64,000 nt of DNA from Streptacidiphilus sp. P02-A3a (GTDB lineage Bacteria > Actinomycetota > Actinomycetes > Streptomycetales > Streptomycetaceae): contig NZ_CP048289.1 of NCBI RefSeq assembly GCF_014084105.1, positions 3,357,922-3,421,921 of the forward strand. Reading direction: 5' to 3'. Position 1 is the stretch's first letter. The number at the start of each line of letters is the position of its first letter. The notes below the pieces were generated by a model, which searched no databases, was not told the origin of the DNA, and saw only the letters and a list, made by a program, of their open reading frames with translations. The position numbers and the translations under genes were made by a program. Below, in pieces: positions 49,487 through 57,637 of the stretch.

Positions 49487-50475
49487 GCCACCGCCCCCGC
49501 TCTCGGGCGCAGCCCGCTGGCGTACAGGTGGTCGCAGGCCCCGGCCGGATCGGGGTGCTCCGAGGCGAGCGCGAACTGCTCGGCCTCGGCCAGCAGTTCG
49601 GCCAACTCGCGGTCGCAGTCGGCGCGTTCGGCGCGGTCCAGCAGCGCCGCCGCGCGCGGCAGCGGATCGCGGGCCCGCCAGGCGTCGACCTCCTCGGCGG
49701 AACGGTAGTTGACCTTCATCCGGCGCTCCATGGTGTGGTGGCCCTGGTACCGGTAGGTGCGGCAGCGCAGGAACCCGGGCCCCTGTCCGGCGCGGGCCCG
49801 GTCCACGGCCGCGCCGGCGGCGGCCAGTACCGCCTCGGTGTCCATCCCGTCCACCTCGGCCGCCGGGATGCCGAAGGCGGCGGCCCGGCCCAGGGCGCTG
49901 CCCGCCACCGCCACCTCGGCCGGGAGCGTGGTCGCGTAGCCGTTGTCCTCGCAGACGAACAGCACCGGCAGCCGCCACATCGCGGCCAGGTTCAGCGACT
50001 CCAGCAGTACGCCCTGGTTGAGCGCGCCGTCGCCGAAGAAGGTGACCACCACCCGGTCCTCGGCGGCCTGCCGGGCGGCCCAGGCCGCGCCGACCGCGAT
50101 CGGCGCACCCGCGCCGACGATGCCGTTGGCGCCCAGGATGCCCAGGGAGAGGTCGGCGGCGTGCATGGAGCCGCCCCGGCCCTGGTTCAACCCGCCTACG
50201 CGGCCGGTGAGTTCGGCGAGCAGACGGCGCGGTTCGGCGCCCTTGGCCAGGACGTGCCCGTGGCCCCGGTGGGTACTGGTGATCCGGTCCTGCGGGCGCA
50301 GCGCCGCGCACACCCCGACAGCGACCGCCTCCTGGCCGATGTACGGGTGGGTGCCGCCGACGATCGCCCCCGACTTCACCAGGGTCAGCGCCAACTCCTC
50401 GAAGCCCCGGATGAGTCGCAGCATCCGGTAGCGCCCCAGGAGGGTGCTCAGGTCCGGCGTCCGATGGTCCGTCAC
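49483..50475 (-). CDS. 2-oxoacid dehydrogenase E1 component, alpha subunit
   Basis: 330-residue E1 alpha subunit. Thiamine-diphosphate motif GDG (148-150) through ALNQGVLLESLNLAAMWRLPVLFVCEDN to Asn178; active-site loop His in RITSTHRGHGHVLAKG; GGLNQGRGGSMH and GAGAPIAVGAAWA as in PDH/BCKDH alpha chains. GTG at 50475 overlaps the upstream oxygenase stop (GTGA) and the stop overlaps the E1 beta start, so the subunits are made in step. Without a dedicated E2/E3, it would either borrow the housekeeping lipoyl E2 or pass its acyl group elsewhere. Proposed role: oxidative decarboxylation of (4-hydroxy)benzoylformate. Confidence 0.94.
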   Translation of the reverse strand: MTDHRTPDLSTLLGRYRMLRLIRGFEELALTLVKSGAIVGGTHPYIGQEAVAVGVCAALRPQDRITSTHRGHGHVLAKGAEPRRLLAELTGRVGGLNQGRGGSMHAADLSLGILGANGIVGAGAPIAVGAAWAARQAAEDRVVVTFFGDGALNQGVLLESLNLAAMWRLPVLFVCEDNGYATTLPAEVAVAGSALGRAAAFGIPAAEVDGMDTEAVLAAAGAAVDRARAGQGPGFLRCRTYRYQGHHTMERRMKVNYRSAEEVDAWRARDPLPRAAALLDRAERADCDRELAELLAEAEQFALASEHPDPAGACDHLYASGLRPRAGAVA

Positions 50476-51386
50476 CCTTGGCCGGTCCAGATGGTCGGGC
50501 AGAACTCCGGGTCCGCGTAGTCGGGTTGGCCCTGCGGGGTGCGCCGGACCAGCACGTCGTGGTTGTAGACCACGTCGCTGCCGTCCGCGCGCTGGTAGCG
50601 CCGGTAGTGGTTGTCGCCGTCCTGCAGGTGCAGCGAGACCGCGCGGCGCGGCGCGCCGGAGAGGTTGGCGCCGCTGCCGTGGTAGGTCCGGCAGTGGTGG
50701 AAGCTGACGTGTCCGCGCGGGATCACCATCGGGATCTTCCGGACCTCCTGCCCGTTGAACCGGGCGTTTTCGGAGAGCAGTTGCTCCAGCTCGCCGCGGT
50801 CGCGATGGGCGAAGTGGCGGCTGGAGTCCTCACCGGCGTCGAGTTCGCGCCAGCGGTGGCTGCCGTCGACCATGGTGATGGTGCCCATCTCCTCGCCGCA
50901 GTCGTGGAAGGGGATGAAGGCGGTGAGCATCCGCTCCGAGCTACAGGTCTGCCAGTAGTGCCGGTCGAAGTGCCAGGGCACCTGGTTGCTGGGCTCCTCG
51001 GCGACCGGCGGCTTGTAGATCAGGGTGGCCTGGAACACCCGGATCCGGTCCGCCTCGGCCAGCCGCGCGGCCACCGCGCCGATCAGCGGCTTGCGCAGGA
51101 TCGCGGCGATCGCGTCGCTCTCGTAGTGGACGTAGTCGTTGTGCCGCTGGACCTCGCCGTGGGCGGGCTCCCAGTGGGCCAGGTTCGGTGGGCGCAGCGG
51201 CAGTTCGCGGTCCTGCCGACCGCGGTAGTACTGCTCGGTGGCGGCCTGGAGGGTGTCCAGCTCCTCGTCGGTGAACAGCCGCCGGGAGAGGTACCAGCCG
51301 TGCTCGGCGTAGGCCGCCACCTCCTCGTCGGTGGGCAGCGCCTCCCGTTCGGCGTCGGTCAGTGGGAATTCGGTCAGGGTGGGCAT
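50472..51386 (-). CDS. PhyH-family Fe(II)/2-oxoglutarate dioxygenase
   Basis: 304-residue phytanoyl-CoA-dioxygenase-like protein, a non-heme iron enzyme that hydroxylates or otherwise oxidises C-H bonds with 2-oxoglutarate and O2. Iron ligands: His139 and Asp141 in PWHFDRHYW, distal His236 in TYHGSG; Arg247 or 248 in GAPRRAVSLHL would bind 2-oxoglutarate. N-terminal LTDAEREALPTDEEVAAYAEHGWYLSRRLFTDEELDTL is typical. ATG at 51386. It sits between hydroxymandelate synthase and E1 alpha, so it is a likely tailoring enzyme of the product; substrate unknown. Confidence 0.92.
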   Translation of the reverse strand: MPTLTEFPLTDAEREALPTDEEVAAYAEHGWYLSRRLFTDEELDTLQAATEQYYRGRQDRELPLRPPNLAHWEPAHGEVQRHNDYVHYESDAIAAILRKPLIGAVAARLAEADRIRVFQATLIYKPPVAEEPSNQVPWHFDRHYWQTCSSERMLTAFIPFHDCGEEMGTITMVDGSHRWRELDAGEDSSRHFAHRDRGELEQLLSENARFNGQEVRKIPMVIPRGHVSFHHCRTYHGSGANLSGAPRRAVSLHLQDGDNHYRRYQRADGSDVVYNHDVLVRRTPQGQPDYADPEFCPTIWTGQG

Positions 51387-51438
51387 CGTCGCCGGTCCCT
51401 CCTGGGTCGGGCCTGGTTCGGCGTGGGTGGCTGGAGGG

Positions 51439-52425
51439 TCAGCGGGCGGCGATGGCGTTCTGCCGCTCGACCGCCTCGTACAGGGCCTTGATGTTGGCGG
51501 TGCCGAAGGTGCCCGCCCCCTGACGCTCGATCAGTTCCAGGAAGAAGGTCCGCCGGGCGTGCACCGAGCGGGTGAAGATCTGGAACAGCTGGCCGCCGTG
51601 GTCCTGGTCGACCAGGACGTCGAGTTCGCGCAGGGTGTCCACCGGGATCGCGGTCCGGCCCAGCCGCTGCGCCAGCAGCTCGTAGTAGGCGCCGGGCGTG
51701 CTCAGGAACTCCACCCCCTGGGCGCGGAAGGTCCGCACGGCGGTGGCGATGTCGGGGGTGCGGAAGGCCAGGTGCTGGACGCCGGTGCCCTCGTGCGAGT
51801 CCAGGAAGGTGTCGATCTGGCCGGGCTGGCGCGCGGTGTCGGGCTCCAGCAGGGTGAAGGTGACCTGGCCGGAGGCGCTCTGGACCACGCTGGAGTCCAT
51901 GCCCTGGGCGCCGACCTCGATGTACTCGCCGAAGATCCGGTGGAAGCCGAGAGCCGCCTCGCAGAAGCGCACCGCGGGTGCGAGCTCCCCGGCCGGGACG
52001 CAGATCGCGGCATGGTCCACCGCCTGCAACAGCCCCGTCGGCGCGTCCGCCCGGGCGGGTCCCGGGTCGGCCACGAAGCGCAGCGCCACGTCGCCGAAAC
52101 CGGCGACCAGGCCGGGTTCGGTCTCCCGGGCGCCGTGCCGCACGGCGCGGTCCACGGCGGACTGCGGGTCCGCGCAGCCGAGCGCGAGCACCGCCACGCC
52201 GTCGCCGTGCCGCTGGACGAAGCGGGCCACCGGGTGGTCGGCCGCCTCGGCGGAGCTGAGCCGCAGCCGGATCGAGCCCTGGCTCAGGTGCACGGTGTGG
52301 ACGCCCCCGGTCGCGGCGGGCTGCTCCGGGTCGCGGCCGAAGCCGAAACCGGCGACCAGGTCGGCGGCGGCCTGGTCGGCGTCCGCGCAGTGGTACTCGA
52401 TATGGGCGATGCCCTGGATGGTCAA
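51439..52425 (-). CDS. hmaS: 4-hydroxymandelate synthase (HPPD-like dioxygenase)
   Basis: 328-residue non-heme iron dioxygenase converting (4-hydroxy)phenylpyruvate to (4-hydroxy)mandelate and CO2. It carries the HPPD/HmaS core: iron ligands His138 (AVDHAAI), His218 (GVQHLAF) and Glu297 (FFLELIERQ). Two features point to HmaS rather than 4-hydroxyphenylpyruvate dioxygenase: Ile312 in the C-terminal helix (GTANIKALYEAVE), where HPPD has Phe (GNFKAL), and the VVQSASGQVTFTLLEPD and FLSTPGAYYELLAQRL blocks, which follow glycopeptide HmaS proteins. The start is TTG at 52425, overlapping the ketosynthase stop (TTGA) after GGGGAG. The hydroxymandelate-oxidase gene at 59.2 kb would use its product. 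Confidence 0.92.
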   Translation of the reverse strand: MTIQGIAHIEYHCADADQAAADLVAGFGFGRDPEQPAATGGVHTVHLSQGSIRLRLSSAEAADHPVARFVQRHGDGVAVLALGCADPQSAVDRAVRHGARETEPGLVAGFGDVALRFVADPGPARADAPTGLLQAVDHAAICVPAGELAPAVRFCEAALGFHRIFGEYIEVGAQGMDSSVVQSASGQVTFTLLEPDTARQPGQIDTFLDSHEGTGVQHLAFRTPDIATAVRTFRAQGVEFLSTPGAYYELLAQRLGRTAIPVDTLRELDVLVDQDHGGQLFQIFTRSVHARRTFFLELIERQGAGTFGTANIKALYEAVERQNAIAAR

Positions 52426-53732
52426 CGGAACTCCCCGGACTGGTGTCTGATGGCACGGGTGGTGGGCGGCCCGAAGATCAGGCTGAGGTTGTGGCCGCCG
52501 AAGGCGAAGGAGTTGGACAGGGCGGCCCGGATCGGCGCGGCCCGGGCGCGGTCGCGGACATGGTCCAGCTCGCAGGCCGGATCGGGGTCGTCCAGGTTGA
52601 GCGTCGGCGGGAGCACGCCGCGGGCCACGGCCAGCGCGGTGACCACGGCCTCGACCGCGCCGGACGCGCCGAGCAGGTGCCCGGTGGCGCCCTTGGTGGA
52701 GCTGACGGCGGGCTGGTCGTCGCCGAAGACCGAGCGCAGCGCGGCGGTCTCGGCGATGTCGCCGATCTTGGTGCCGGTGCCGTGCGCGTTGACGTAGCCC
52801 ACGTCGGCGGGGGCGAGCCCGGCGTCGTCCAGCGCCGCGCGCATGGAGTCCGCCGCGCCCTCGCCGTCCGGGCGCGGCATGGTCGGGTGGTGCGCGTCGG
52901 TGGAGGCGCCCCAGCCGGTGAGGTCGGCGTAACCGGCCGCGCCGCGCGCGTCCGCGTGTGCGGCCCGCTCGACCACCAGGACGGCACTGCCCTCGCCCAG
53001 CACGAAGCCGTTGCGGCGGCGGTCGAAGGGCCGGCTGGCCTGTTCCGGGTTGTCCCAACCATAGGACAGCGCTCGGGCGTTGGTGAACGCGGCGGCGATC
53101 GTGGGATGCAGCGAGGCCTCGCTGCCGCCGCAGACCACGACGTCCGCGTCGCCCGCCCGGATCAGCCGCAGCGCCTCGGCCACCGCCTGCGCCCCGGCCG
53201 CACAGGCGGTCACGATCGCCGAACTGTAGCCCCGGATGCCGTACTTGATCGCGATCCGGGCGGTCGCCATGTTGGACAGCATGCCGGGCAGCAGGTACGG
53301 GCTGACGCCGGGGCGTCCGCGCTCCAGCCGCCGGTGCGACTGCTGCTCGAAGGTCTCCAGACCGCCGCCGCCGGTGGCGAGGACCACCGCGATCCGGCGC
53401 GGGTCGACGTCCCGACCGACCACCAGGCCCGCGTCGGCCAGGGCGTCGTCGGCCGCGGCCAGGGCGAGCAGCACGAACCGGTCCACGCAGCGGGTCTCGG
53501 TGGGCGGCAGCACCTCCCGACCGTCGATGGCGGGGGAGATCCCGGCGGCCGGCAGCCAGCCGTGGGCCGGGTGGCCCAGCGGTACCGCGGTGATCCCGCT
53601 CCGCCCGCCGAGCAACGCGTCGAAGACCTCCTCCGGCTTCCGGCCGACCGGGGTGACCAGGCCGACGCCGGTCACCACGGCGGACTCCCGGGCCGGGCGG
53701 CGGGCCGCGGGGGACGGCGCGGCGGCGGTCAC
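52422..53732 (-). CDS. Beta-ketoacyl-ACP synthase (KS, FabF/type II PKS-like)
   Basis: 436-residue condensing enzyme. The Cys-His-His triad and Lys are intact: Cys177 in IVTACAAGAQA, His317 in YVNAHGTGTKIGD, Lys347 and His352 in SSTKGATGHLLGASGAVE. Also GYGWDNPEQASRPFDRRRNGFVLGEGSAVLVVE-like sequence and the closing NSFAFGGHN. It should extend acyl chains on a carrier protein with malonyl units. GTG at 53732 overlaps the ligase stop, and its own stop overlaps hmaS, so it is translationally coupled to both. No KS-AT or modular domains are present; this is a stand-alone type II enzyme. Confidence 0.94.
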   Translation of the reverse strand: MTAAAPSPAARRPARESAVVTGVGLVTPVGRKPEEVFDALLGGRSGITAVPLGHPAHGWLPAAGISPAIDGREVLPPTETRCVDRFVLLALAAADDALADAGLVVGRDVDPRRIAVVLATGGGGLETFEQQSHRRLERGRPGVSPYLLPGMLSNMATARIAIKYGIRGYSSAIVTACAAGAQAVAEALRLIRAGDADVVVCGGSEASLHPTIAAAFTNARALSYGWDNPEQASRPFDRRRNGFVLGEGSAVLVVERAAHADARGAAGYADLTGWGASTDAHHPTMPRPDGEGAADSMRAALDDAGLAPADVGYVNAHGTGTKIGDIAETAALRSVFGDDQPAVSSTKGATGHLLGASGAVEAVVTALAVARGVLPPTLNLDDPDPACELDHVRDRARAAPIRAALSNSFAFGGHNLSLIFGPPTTRAIRHQSGEFR

Positions 53733-55348
53733 CGGGCGGCCATCGCGTCGAGGTGGCGCTGCCGCAGCAGCACCTTGCGGACCTTGCCGGTGGGGCCGAG
53801 CGGGATCGTCGCCTCGTCCACCACCAGTACCTTCCGGACGGTGGCGGCGGTGGCCGGTTCCAGCGCGGCGGTGACCTCCTTGGTGCGGTCGGCCTCCGGG
53901 TCCGCGTCGGCGCGCAGCCGCAGCAGCACGTCGGTCACCACCCGGTCGCCGTCGCGCACCGCGACCACGGTGCAGTCCACCACGTCCGGGCAGGCGGCCA
54001 GCACCCGCTCCTCGGACATGGCGGTGAACAGCCGCTGGCCGCCGCCGAGGTCCACCGAGTCGACCGCCCGGTCGACGTGGTAGTAGTAGCCCTCCTCGTC
54101 CCGGTACATCAGGTCGCCGGTGAGGAAGTAGCCGCGGACCCGGGTGCGGTAGGTGGTGGCCGAGTCGTTCCAGTAGCCGAGGGCCAGCGTGGGGGAGCGG
54201 GTGCCGAGCTCGCCGACCTGGCCGGGGCCGAGCGCGGCGCCGTCCGGATCGAGCACCGCGCAGTCGACGAAGGTGTGCGGGCGTCCCACGCAGCGGCCGT
54301 AGCGGTCGGTCTCCGGGCTGTGGCTGATGAAGAAGTGCGAGTGGCCCATCTCGGTCGAGCCGAGGCCGTCCACGAACACCGAACCGGGCACCCGGTCGCG
54401 GACGCCGCGGCGGACGGTGGCCCGGGAGCCGACCGCCACCAGCCGCCGGATGTGCGCCTCGTGCGCGCAGTCGCCGGTGTTCCACCAGATTGCCACGGAG
54501 TCGAGTTGACGCTTCGTCAGGTCATGGTGCGCCAGTTCGGCCCAGGTGGAGGCGAATCCGAGTACCCCGCCGGGCTGCCAGTGCTCGGCCGCGTCCAGCA
54601 GGGCCGCCCCCGACTGGGTGGACAGCAGGGCGAGTTCGGCGTGCGAGCTGAGCGCGAGGTTGACCGCGATCAGGGTGGCCGCGTGCGGCGCGGGCAGGGC
54701 GCTGAGCATCCGCTCGGTGCCCTGGGCGCGGGGGAGGGCGAGTCGGTGCCGGATCGCCGCGTACAGGCTCTGGTGCGAGTGGACCACGGCCTTGGGCATG
54801 CCGGTGGTGCCGGAGGAGTGGGTGATCGCGATCGGGTCCTCGGCCGAGTGCGGGTAGGCGGCGGGTGCCGCGTCCGGGTCGGCGGAGCCCAGGCCGGTGA
54901 TCTCCGGCAGCAGCGGCGTACCGGTGTCGTGGCCGGTCAGCGCGGACCGGTGGGCGGCGTCGGCGAGTACCCCGGTGGCGTTCAGCCGCTGGATGTAGCG
55001 GGCCGCCCGCTCCCCCTCCAGGTTCGGGTTGACCAGCGCCGGGATCGCCCCCAGCCGGGCCAGGGCGAGGAACGCCAGGACGTTGTCGGACACGTCCGAG
55101 GTGTAGACCGCGACCGGGTCGCGCCGGGACACGCCGAGGGCGTGCAGCGCCGCCGCCCGGGCCCGGACCGCGCGGTCCAGCTCGCGCAGGGTGAACGGCT
55201 GCCAGGCGGGGTGGCCGTCCACGGCGGTGTCGAAGGTCAGCAGCGGGTCGTCCAGGCCGAGGCCCAGGGCGATTCTGCTGGTCAGTACGTTTCCGGCGCC
55301 GACCTGGGGATCGTCCGCCAGTAGCGCTCGGATGCTGCGGATGCTCAC
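53729..55348 (-). CDS. AMP-dependent acyl/aryl ligase A
   Basis: 539-residue ANL adenylating enzyme. P-loop AITHSSGTTGMPKAVVHSH, WWNTGDCAHEAH, VDGLGSTEMGHSHF (the usual YGxTE replaced by LGSTE), hinge FLTGDLMYRDEEGYYYHVDRAVDSVDLGGGQRLFTAMSEE, and catalytic Lys in IPLGPTGKVRKVLLRQ. Homologous ligases of this shape occur next to ketosynthase and carrier-protein genes in aryl-polyene-like clusters. It could load an aromatic or fatty acid onto a carrier protein or CoA. GTG at 55348, GGGAGG ten bases upstream; a 71-base gap separates it from the preceding gene, possibly an internal promoter. Confidence 0.9.
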   Translation of the reverse strand: MSIRSIRALLADDPQVGAGNVLTSRIALGLGLDDPLLTFDTAVDGHPAWQPFTLRELDRAVRARAAALHALGVSRRDPVAVYTSDVSDNVLAFLALARLGAIPALVNPNLEGERAARYIQRLNATGVLADAAHRSALTGHDTGTPLLPEITGLGSADPDAAPAAYPHSAEDPIAITHSSGTTGMPKAVVHSHQSLYAAIRHRLALPRAQGTERMLSALPAPHAATLIAVNLALSSHAELALLSTQSGAALLDAAEHWQPGGVLGFASTWAELAHHDLTKRQLDSVAIWWNTGDCAHEAHIRRLVAVGSRATVRRGVRDRVPGSVFVDGLGSTEMGHSHFFISHSPETDRYGRCVGRPHTFVDCAVLDPDGAALGPGQVGELGTRSPTLALGYWNDSATTYRTRVRGYFLTGDLMYRDEEGYYYHVDRAVDSVDLGGGQRLFTAMSEERVLAACPDVVDCTVVAVRDGDRVVTDVLLRLRADADPEADRTKEVTAALEPATAATVRKVLVVDEATIPLGPTGKVRKVLLRQRHLDAMAAR

Positions 55349-55419
55349 GTTGGTGGATCCCTCCCATGGCGCTGGCCATGCCGGTGAGATGAGTGGACGT
55401 GCGGGGGCGGTGCGATGGC

Positions 55420-55953
55420 TCAGGCCCGGGTCAGCAGCAGGGCGACGGCGTGGTCGGTCTGCGCCGAGCCGTCCGCTGTGCGGTCCGCCTGTTCGGCGGC
55501 GATCAGCAGCACCTGGTCGGCGTCGCCGTCGGCCAGCAGCAGCTCCGCCAGCTCCAGCGCGTCGGCCGGGACCTCGCCCGGAACGGCCGGGCGGGGCGGA
55601 CTGGTGGCCAGCACCGGGCCGGTGAGCCGCCAGCGGGCGGCGAGGTGGCCGAGGATCGCGTTCGGGTTGGACTGGAAGAACAACAGCGGTGGTACCCGCT
55701 GCGGGGAGGCGGCGGCGGCGTCGATCGCCGCCGCCGTGGCCCGGTCGCCGCTGCCGCTGGTGAGCAGCAGTGCGGTCCGGCTGGGACCGGGCCCGGGTGC
55801 GGGCCCGTAGTGGGCGCGCAGGCAGCGTTCGGCTGTCTCGGCGACCAGGGGGTTGAAGGTCGAGGCGGTGAATCCGGCGAGCGGCGGCAGTCCGTCGTCG
55901 GCCGACTCGGGCCAGTGGGCGCGGGCGAGCACCCGCAGCGGTGGCGGTGGCAT
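55420..55953 (-). CDS. Small ketosynthase N-terminal-domain-like protein
   Basis: 177-residue protein resembling the beta-ketoacyl-synthase N-terminal-like family (PF13723 type) found in aryl polyene and dialkylresorcinol-like clusters. Seen: FNPLVAETAERCL, ALLLTSGSGDRATAAAIDAAAASPQRVPPLLFFQSNPNAILGHLAARWRLTGPVLATSPP and a C-terminal AELLLADGDADQVLLIAAEQADR. The active-site Cys elbow expected in a full ketosynthase is replaced (GPVLATSPP), so it is probably a non-catalytic partner subunit. ATG at 55953 shares one base with the upstream stop (TGATG). Confidence 0.8.
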   Translation of the reverse strand: MPPPPLRVLARAHWPESADDGLPPLAGFTASTFNPLVAETAERCLRAHYGPAPGPGPSRTALLLTSGSGDRATAAAIDAAAASPQRVPPLLFFQSNPNAILGHLAARWRLTGPVLATSPPRPAVPGEVPADALELAELLLADGDADQVLLIAAEQADRTADGSAQTDHAVALLLTRA

Positions 55954-57071
55954 CAGGCCGCCACCAGCAGAGCGGTGTTGGCGCCGCCGAAGGCGGAGTT
56001 GACGGTGAGGGCGTAGCGGGGGCGGATCGGGCGCGGCCGGTCCAGTACCAGGTCGAGGCGGCAGTCCTCGTCCCGGTCGGTCCAACCGGCGTTGACGGGT
56101 AGCTTTCCGGAGTGCAACGCCGCGATGGTGACGGCGAGTTCGAGCAGGGCGGACGCCTCCAGCGCGTGGCCGTGGACGCCCTTGGTGGAGCTCACCGGGA
56201 GCCGGTCGGTGTGGTCGCCGAACACCCGGCGCAGGGCGTTGGCCTCGGCCTGGTCCGCGAGTGGCGATCCGGTGGCGTTGGCGTTGACGTAGCCGACCTG
56301 GTCCGGGGTGATCCCGCCGCGCCGCAACGCGGAGCTGATCGCCCGGGCCAGTCCGGTCCCGTCCGGGACCGGGCGGCAGACGTGGTATGCGTCCCCGGCC
56401 CGGCCCCAGCCGCTGACCTCGGCCAGCACCGGCGCGCCGCGCCGTTCGGCCCCGGCCCGCGACTCCAGCACCACCGCGACGGCGGCGTCGCCGAGCAGGG
56501 TGCCGGTGCGCCCGGCGCTGAACGGCCTGACCTCGCCGTCGCGGGCGAGTGCCCGCCCGGCGTCGAAGGCCGCGTACACCCCGGCCCCGACCAGGTGGCC
56601 GGCCGCCACCAGGACCCGCTCGCGGCGGCCCGAGGCGATCAGGGCGGCGGCGTCGGCGACGGCCGTCCCGGCCGCGACGCAGGCGCCGGTGTACACGCGG
56701 GTGACGGCGGGGATCCCCCACTGCCGCCGCGCGCCCTCGGCGATCCGCGCGGCGACCCCGGTGGTGTCGAGGTCGCTGTGCAGGGCCAGCAGCAGCGGGG
56801 TGGCGCCGTCGTCGTCGGCCCCGGGCAGCGCGGCCTGGCGGCAGGCGTCGCCGACGGCGGCGAGCACCGCCTCGGCCAGCGGCGGGGCGTCCGGCAGCAG
56901 GGCCGCGCGTCGCACCCGGCGTCCGGTCACGTCGAACCGGGTGACCGTGTCGAACACGGCCCTGCCGCGCGCGGTGGCCTCGGCCAGCGGTCCGGGGCCG
57001 TGGCCGCAGGCGGAGAGGACACCGAGTCCGGTGACCACGGGCCGGGCGGCGGGGACGGTGGTGCCGGTCAT
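55953..57071 (-). CDS. Ketosynthase-like protein with Asn in place of a catalytic His
   Basis: 372-residue ketosynthase homologue. Active-site Cys131 is kept (YTGACVAAGTA), as are Lys297 and His302 (SSTKGVHGHALEASA), but the first catalytic His is Asn265 (YVNANATGSP instead of VNAHGTGT). Typical chain-length factors lose the Cys, so this is neither a normal KS nor a normal CLF. A Cys-Asn-His centre could accept an acyl group but decarboxylate malonyl-ACP poorly, fitting an acyltransfer, priming or chain-length role beside the intact KS. ATG at 57071 overlaps the carrier-protein stop (ATGA). Confidence 0.88.
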   Translation of the reverse strand: MTGTTVPAARPVVTGLGVLSACGHGPGPLAEATARGRAVFDTVTRFDVTGRRVRRAALLPDAPPLAEAVLAAVGDACRQAALPGADDDGATPLLLALHSDLDTTGVAARIAEGARRQWGIPAVTRVYTGACVAAGTAVADAAALIASGRRERVLVAAGHLVGAGVYAAFDAGRALARDGEVRPFSAGRTGTLLGDAAVAVVLESRAGAERRGAPVLAEVSGWGRAGDAYHVCRPVPDGTGLARAISSALRRGGITPDQVGYVNANATGSPLADQAEANALRRVFGDHTDRLPVSSTKGVHGHALEASALLELAVTIAALHSGKLPVNAGWTDRDEDCRLDLVLDRPRPIRPRYALTVNSAFGGANTALLVAA

Positions 57072-57328
57072 GTCCGCGCGGCCCCCGCGGTCCGGGCCGC
57101 CTCGACTGCCGCACGCAGCAGGCCGGTGGCGTCGTCCACGGTCCGCACCGCGTCCAGCCGGTCGTCGTCCAGGTCCAGCTCGATCTGGTAGGACTGCTCG
57201 AACTCCGCTATCAACCACGTGAGTTCCAGCGACCCCAGACTCTCCGGGACGGCCTCGGACGGACGGTCGCCGTAGCGGGCGAGCATGGCCACCACCGCGG
57301 CCCGGTCGGGGAGCGGCAGCCCGCTCAC
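57068..57328 (-). CDS. Acyl carrier protein 2 (atypical GSL motif)
   Basis: 86-residue carrier protein. The phosphopantetheine Ser lies in ESLGSLELTWLIAEFEQSYQIELDLDDD; the usual D-S-L is G-S-L, while the surrounding helix II (LELTWLIAEFE) and the later acidic helix are normal. GTG at 57328 overlaps the ACP1 stop and its own stop overlaps the ketosynthase-like gene. The two carrier proteins may carry different units, for example an aryl starter and the growing chain. Confidence 0.88.
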   Translation of the reverse strand: MSGLPLPDRAAVVAMLARYGDRPSEAVPESLGSLELTWLIAEFEQSYQIELDLDDDRLDAVRTVDDATGLLRAAVEAARTAGAART

Positions 57329-57594
57329 GCGGTGCTGCCGGCGGGGGCGGCGGCGATCCGGGCGGCCACGTCGGCGGTGAACTCGTCCAGGGTCATCAGC
57401 GCGGTGCTCTCCATCTCGTCGGGGTCGAACTTCACCCCGTACTCGTCCTCGACCTGGATCGACAGGTCGGCCAGGGCCAGCGATTCGAGGTCGAGTCCGG
57501 CCGGACCGAGGTCGGTGTCGCCGGTGACCTCGGAGACGTCGTAGTGCATCTCGGTGAGTGCCGCGAGCACGAACTCGCGGATCCGGTCCTGCAT
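57325..57594 (-). CDS. Acyl carrier protein 1
   Basis: 89-residue carrier protein with the attachment Ser in GPAGLDLESLALADLSIQVEDEYGVKFDPDEME (L-E-S-L) and the standard four-helix spacing (MQDRIREFVLAALTEMHYDVSEVTGDTDLG before, LMTLDEFTADVAARIA after). It needs a phosphopantetheinyl transferase, not present in the window. ATG at 57594, 43 bases after the ligase B stop, with a nearby AAGGAGT. Confidence 0.92.
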   Translation of the reverse strand: MQDRIREFVLAALTEMHYDVSEVTGDTDLGPAGLDLESLALADLSIQVEDEYGVKFDPDEMESTALMTLDEFTADVAARIAAAPAGSTA

Positions 57595-57637
57595 GGGGGA
57601 CTCCTTGTGGCTGTGGTTGCTGAGGGTTGACGTTGCG

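Noticed and set aside
51439..52425. Assignment as 4-hydroxyphenylpyruvate dioxygenase of tyrosine breakdown
   Set aside because: Ile replaces the HPPD Phe in the C-terminal helix, the protein matches HmaS blocks, and a hydroxymandelate oxidase is in the same cluster.
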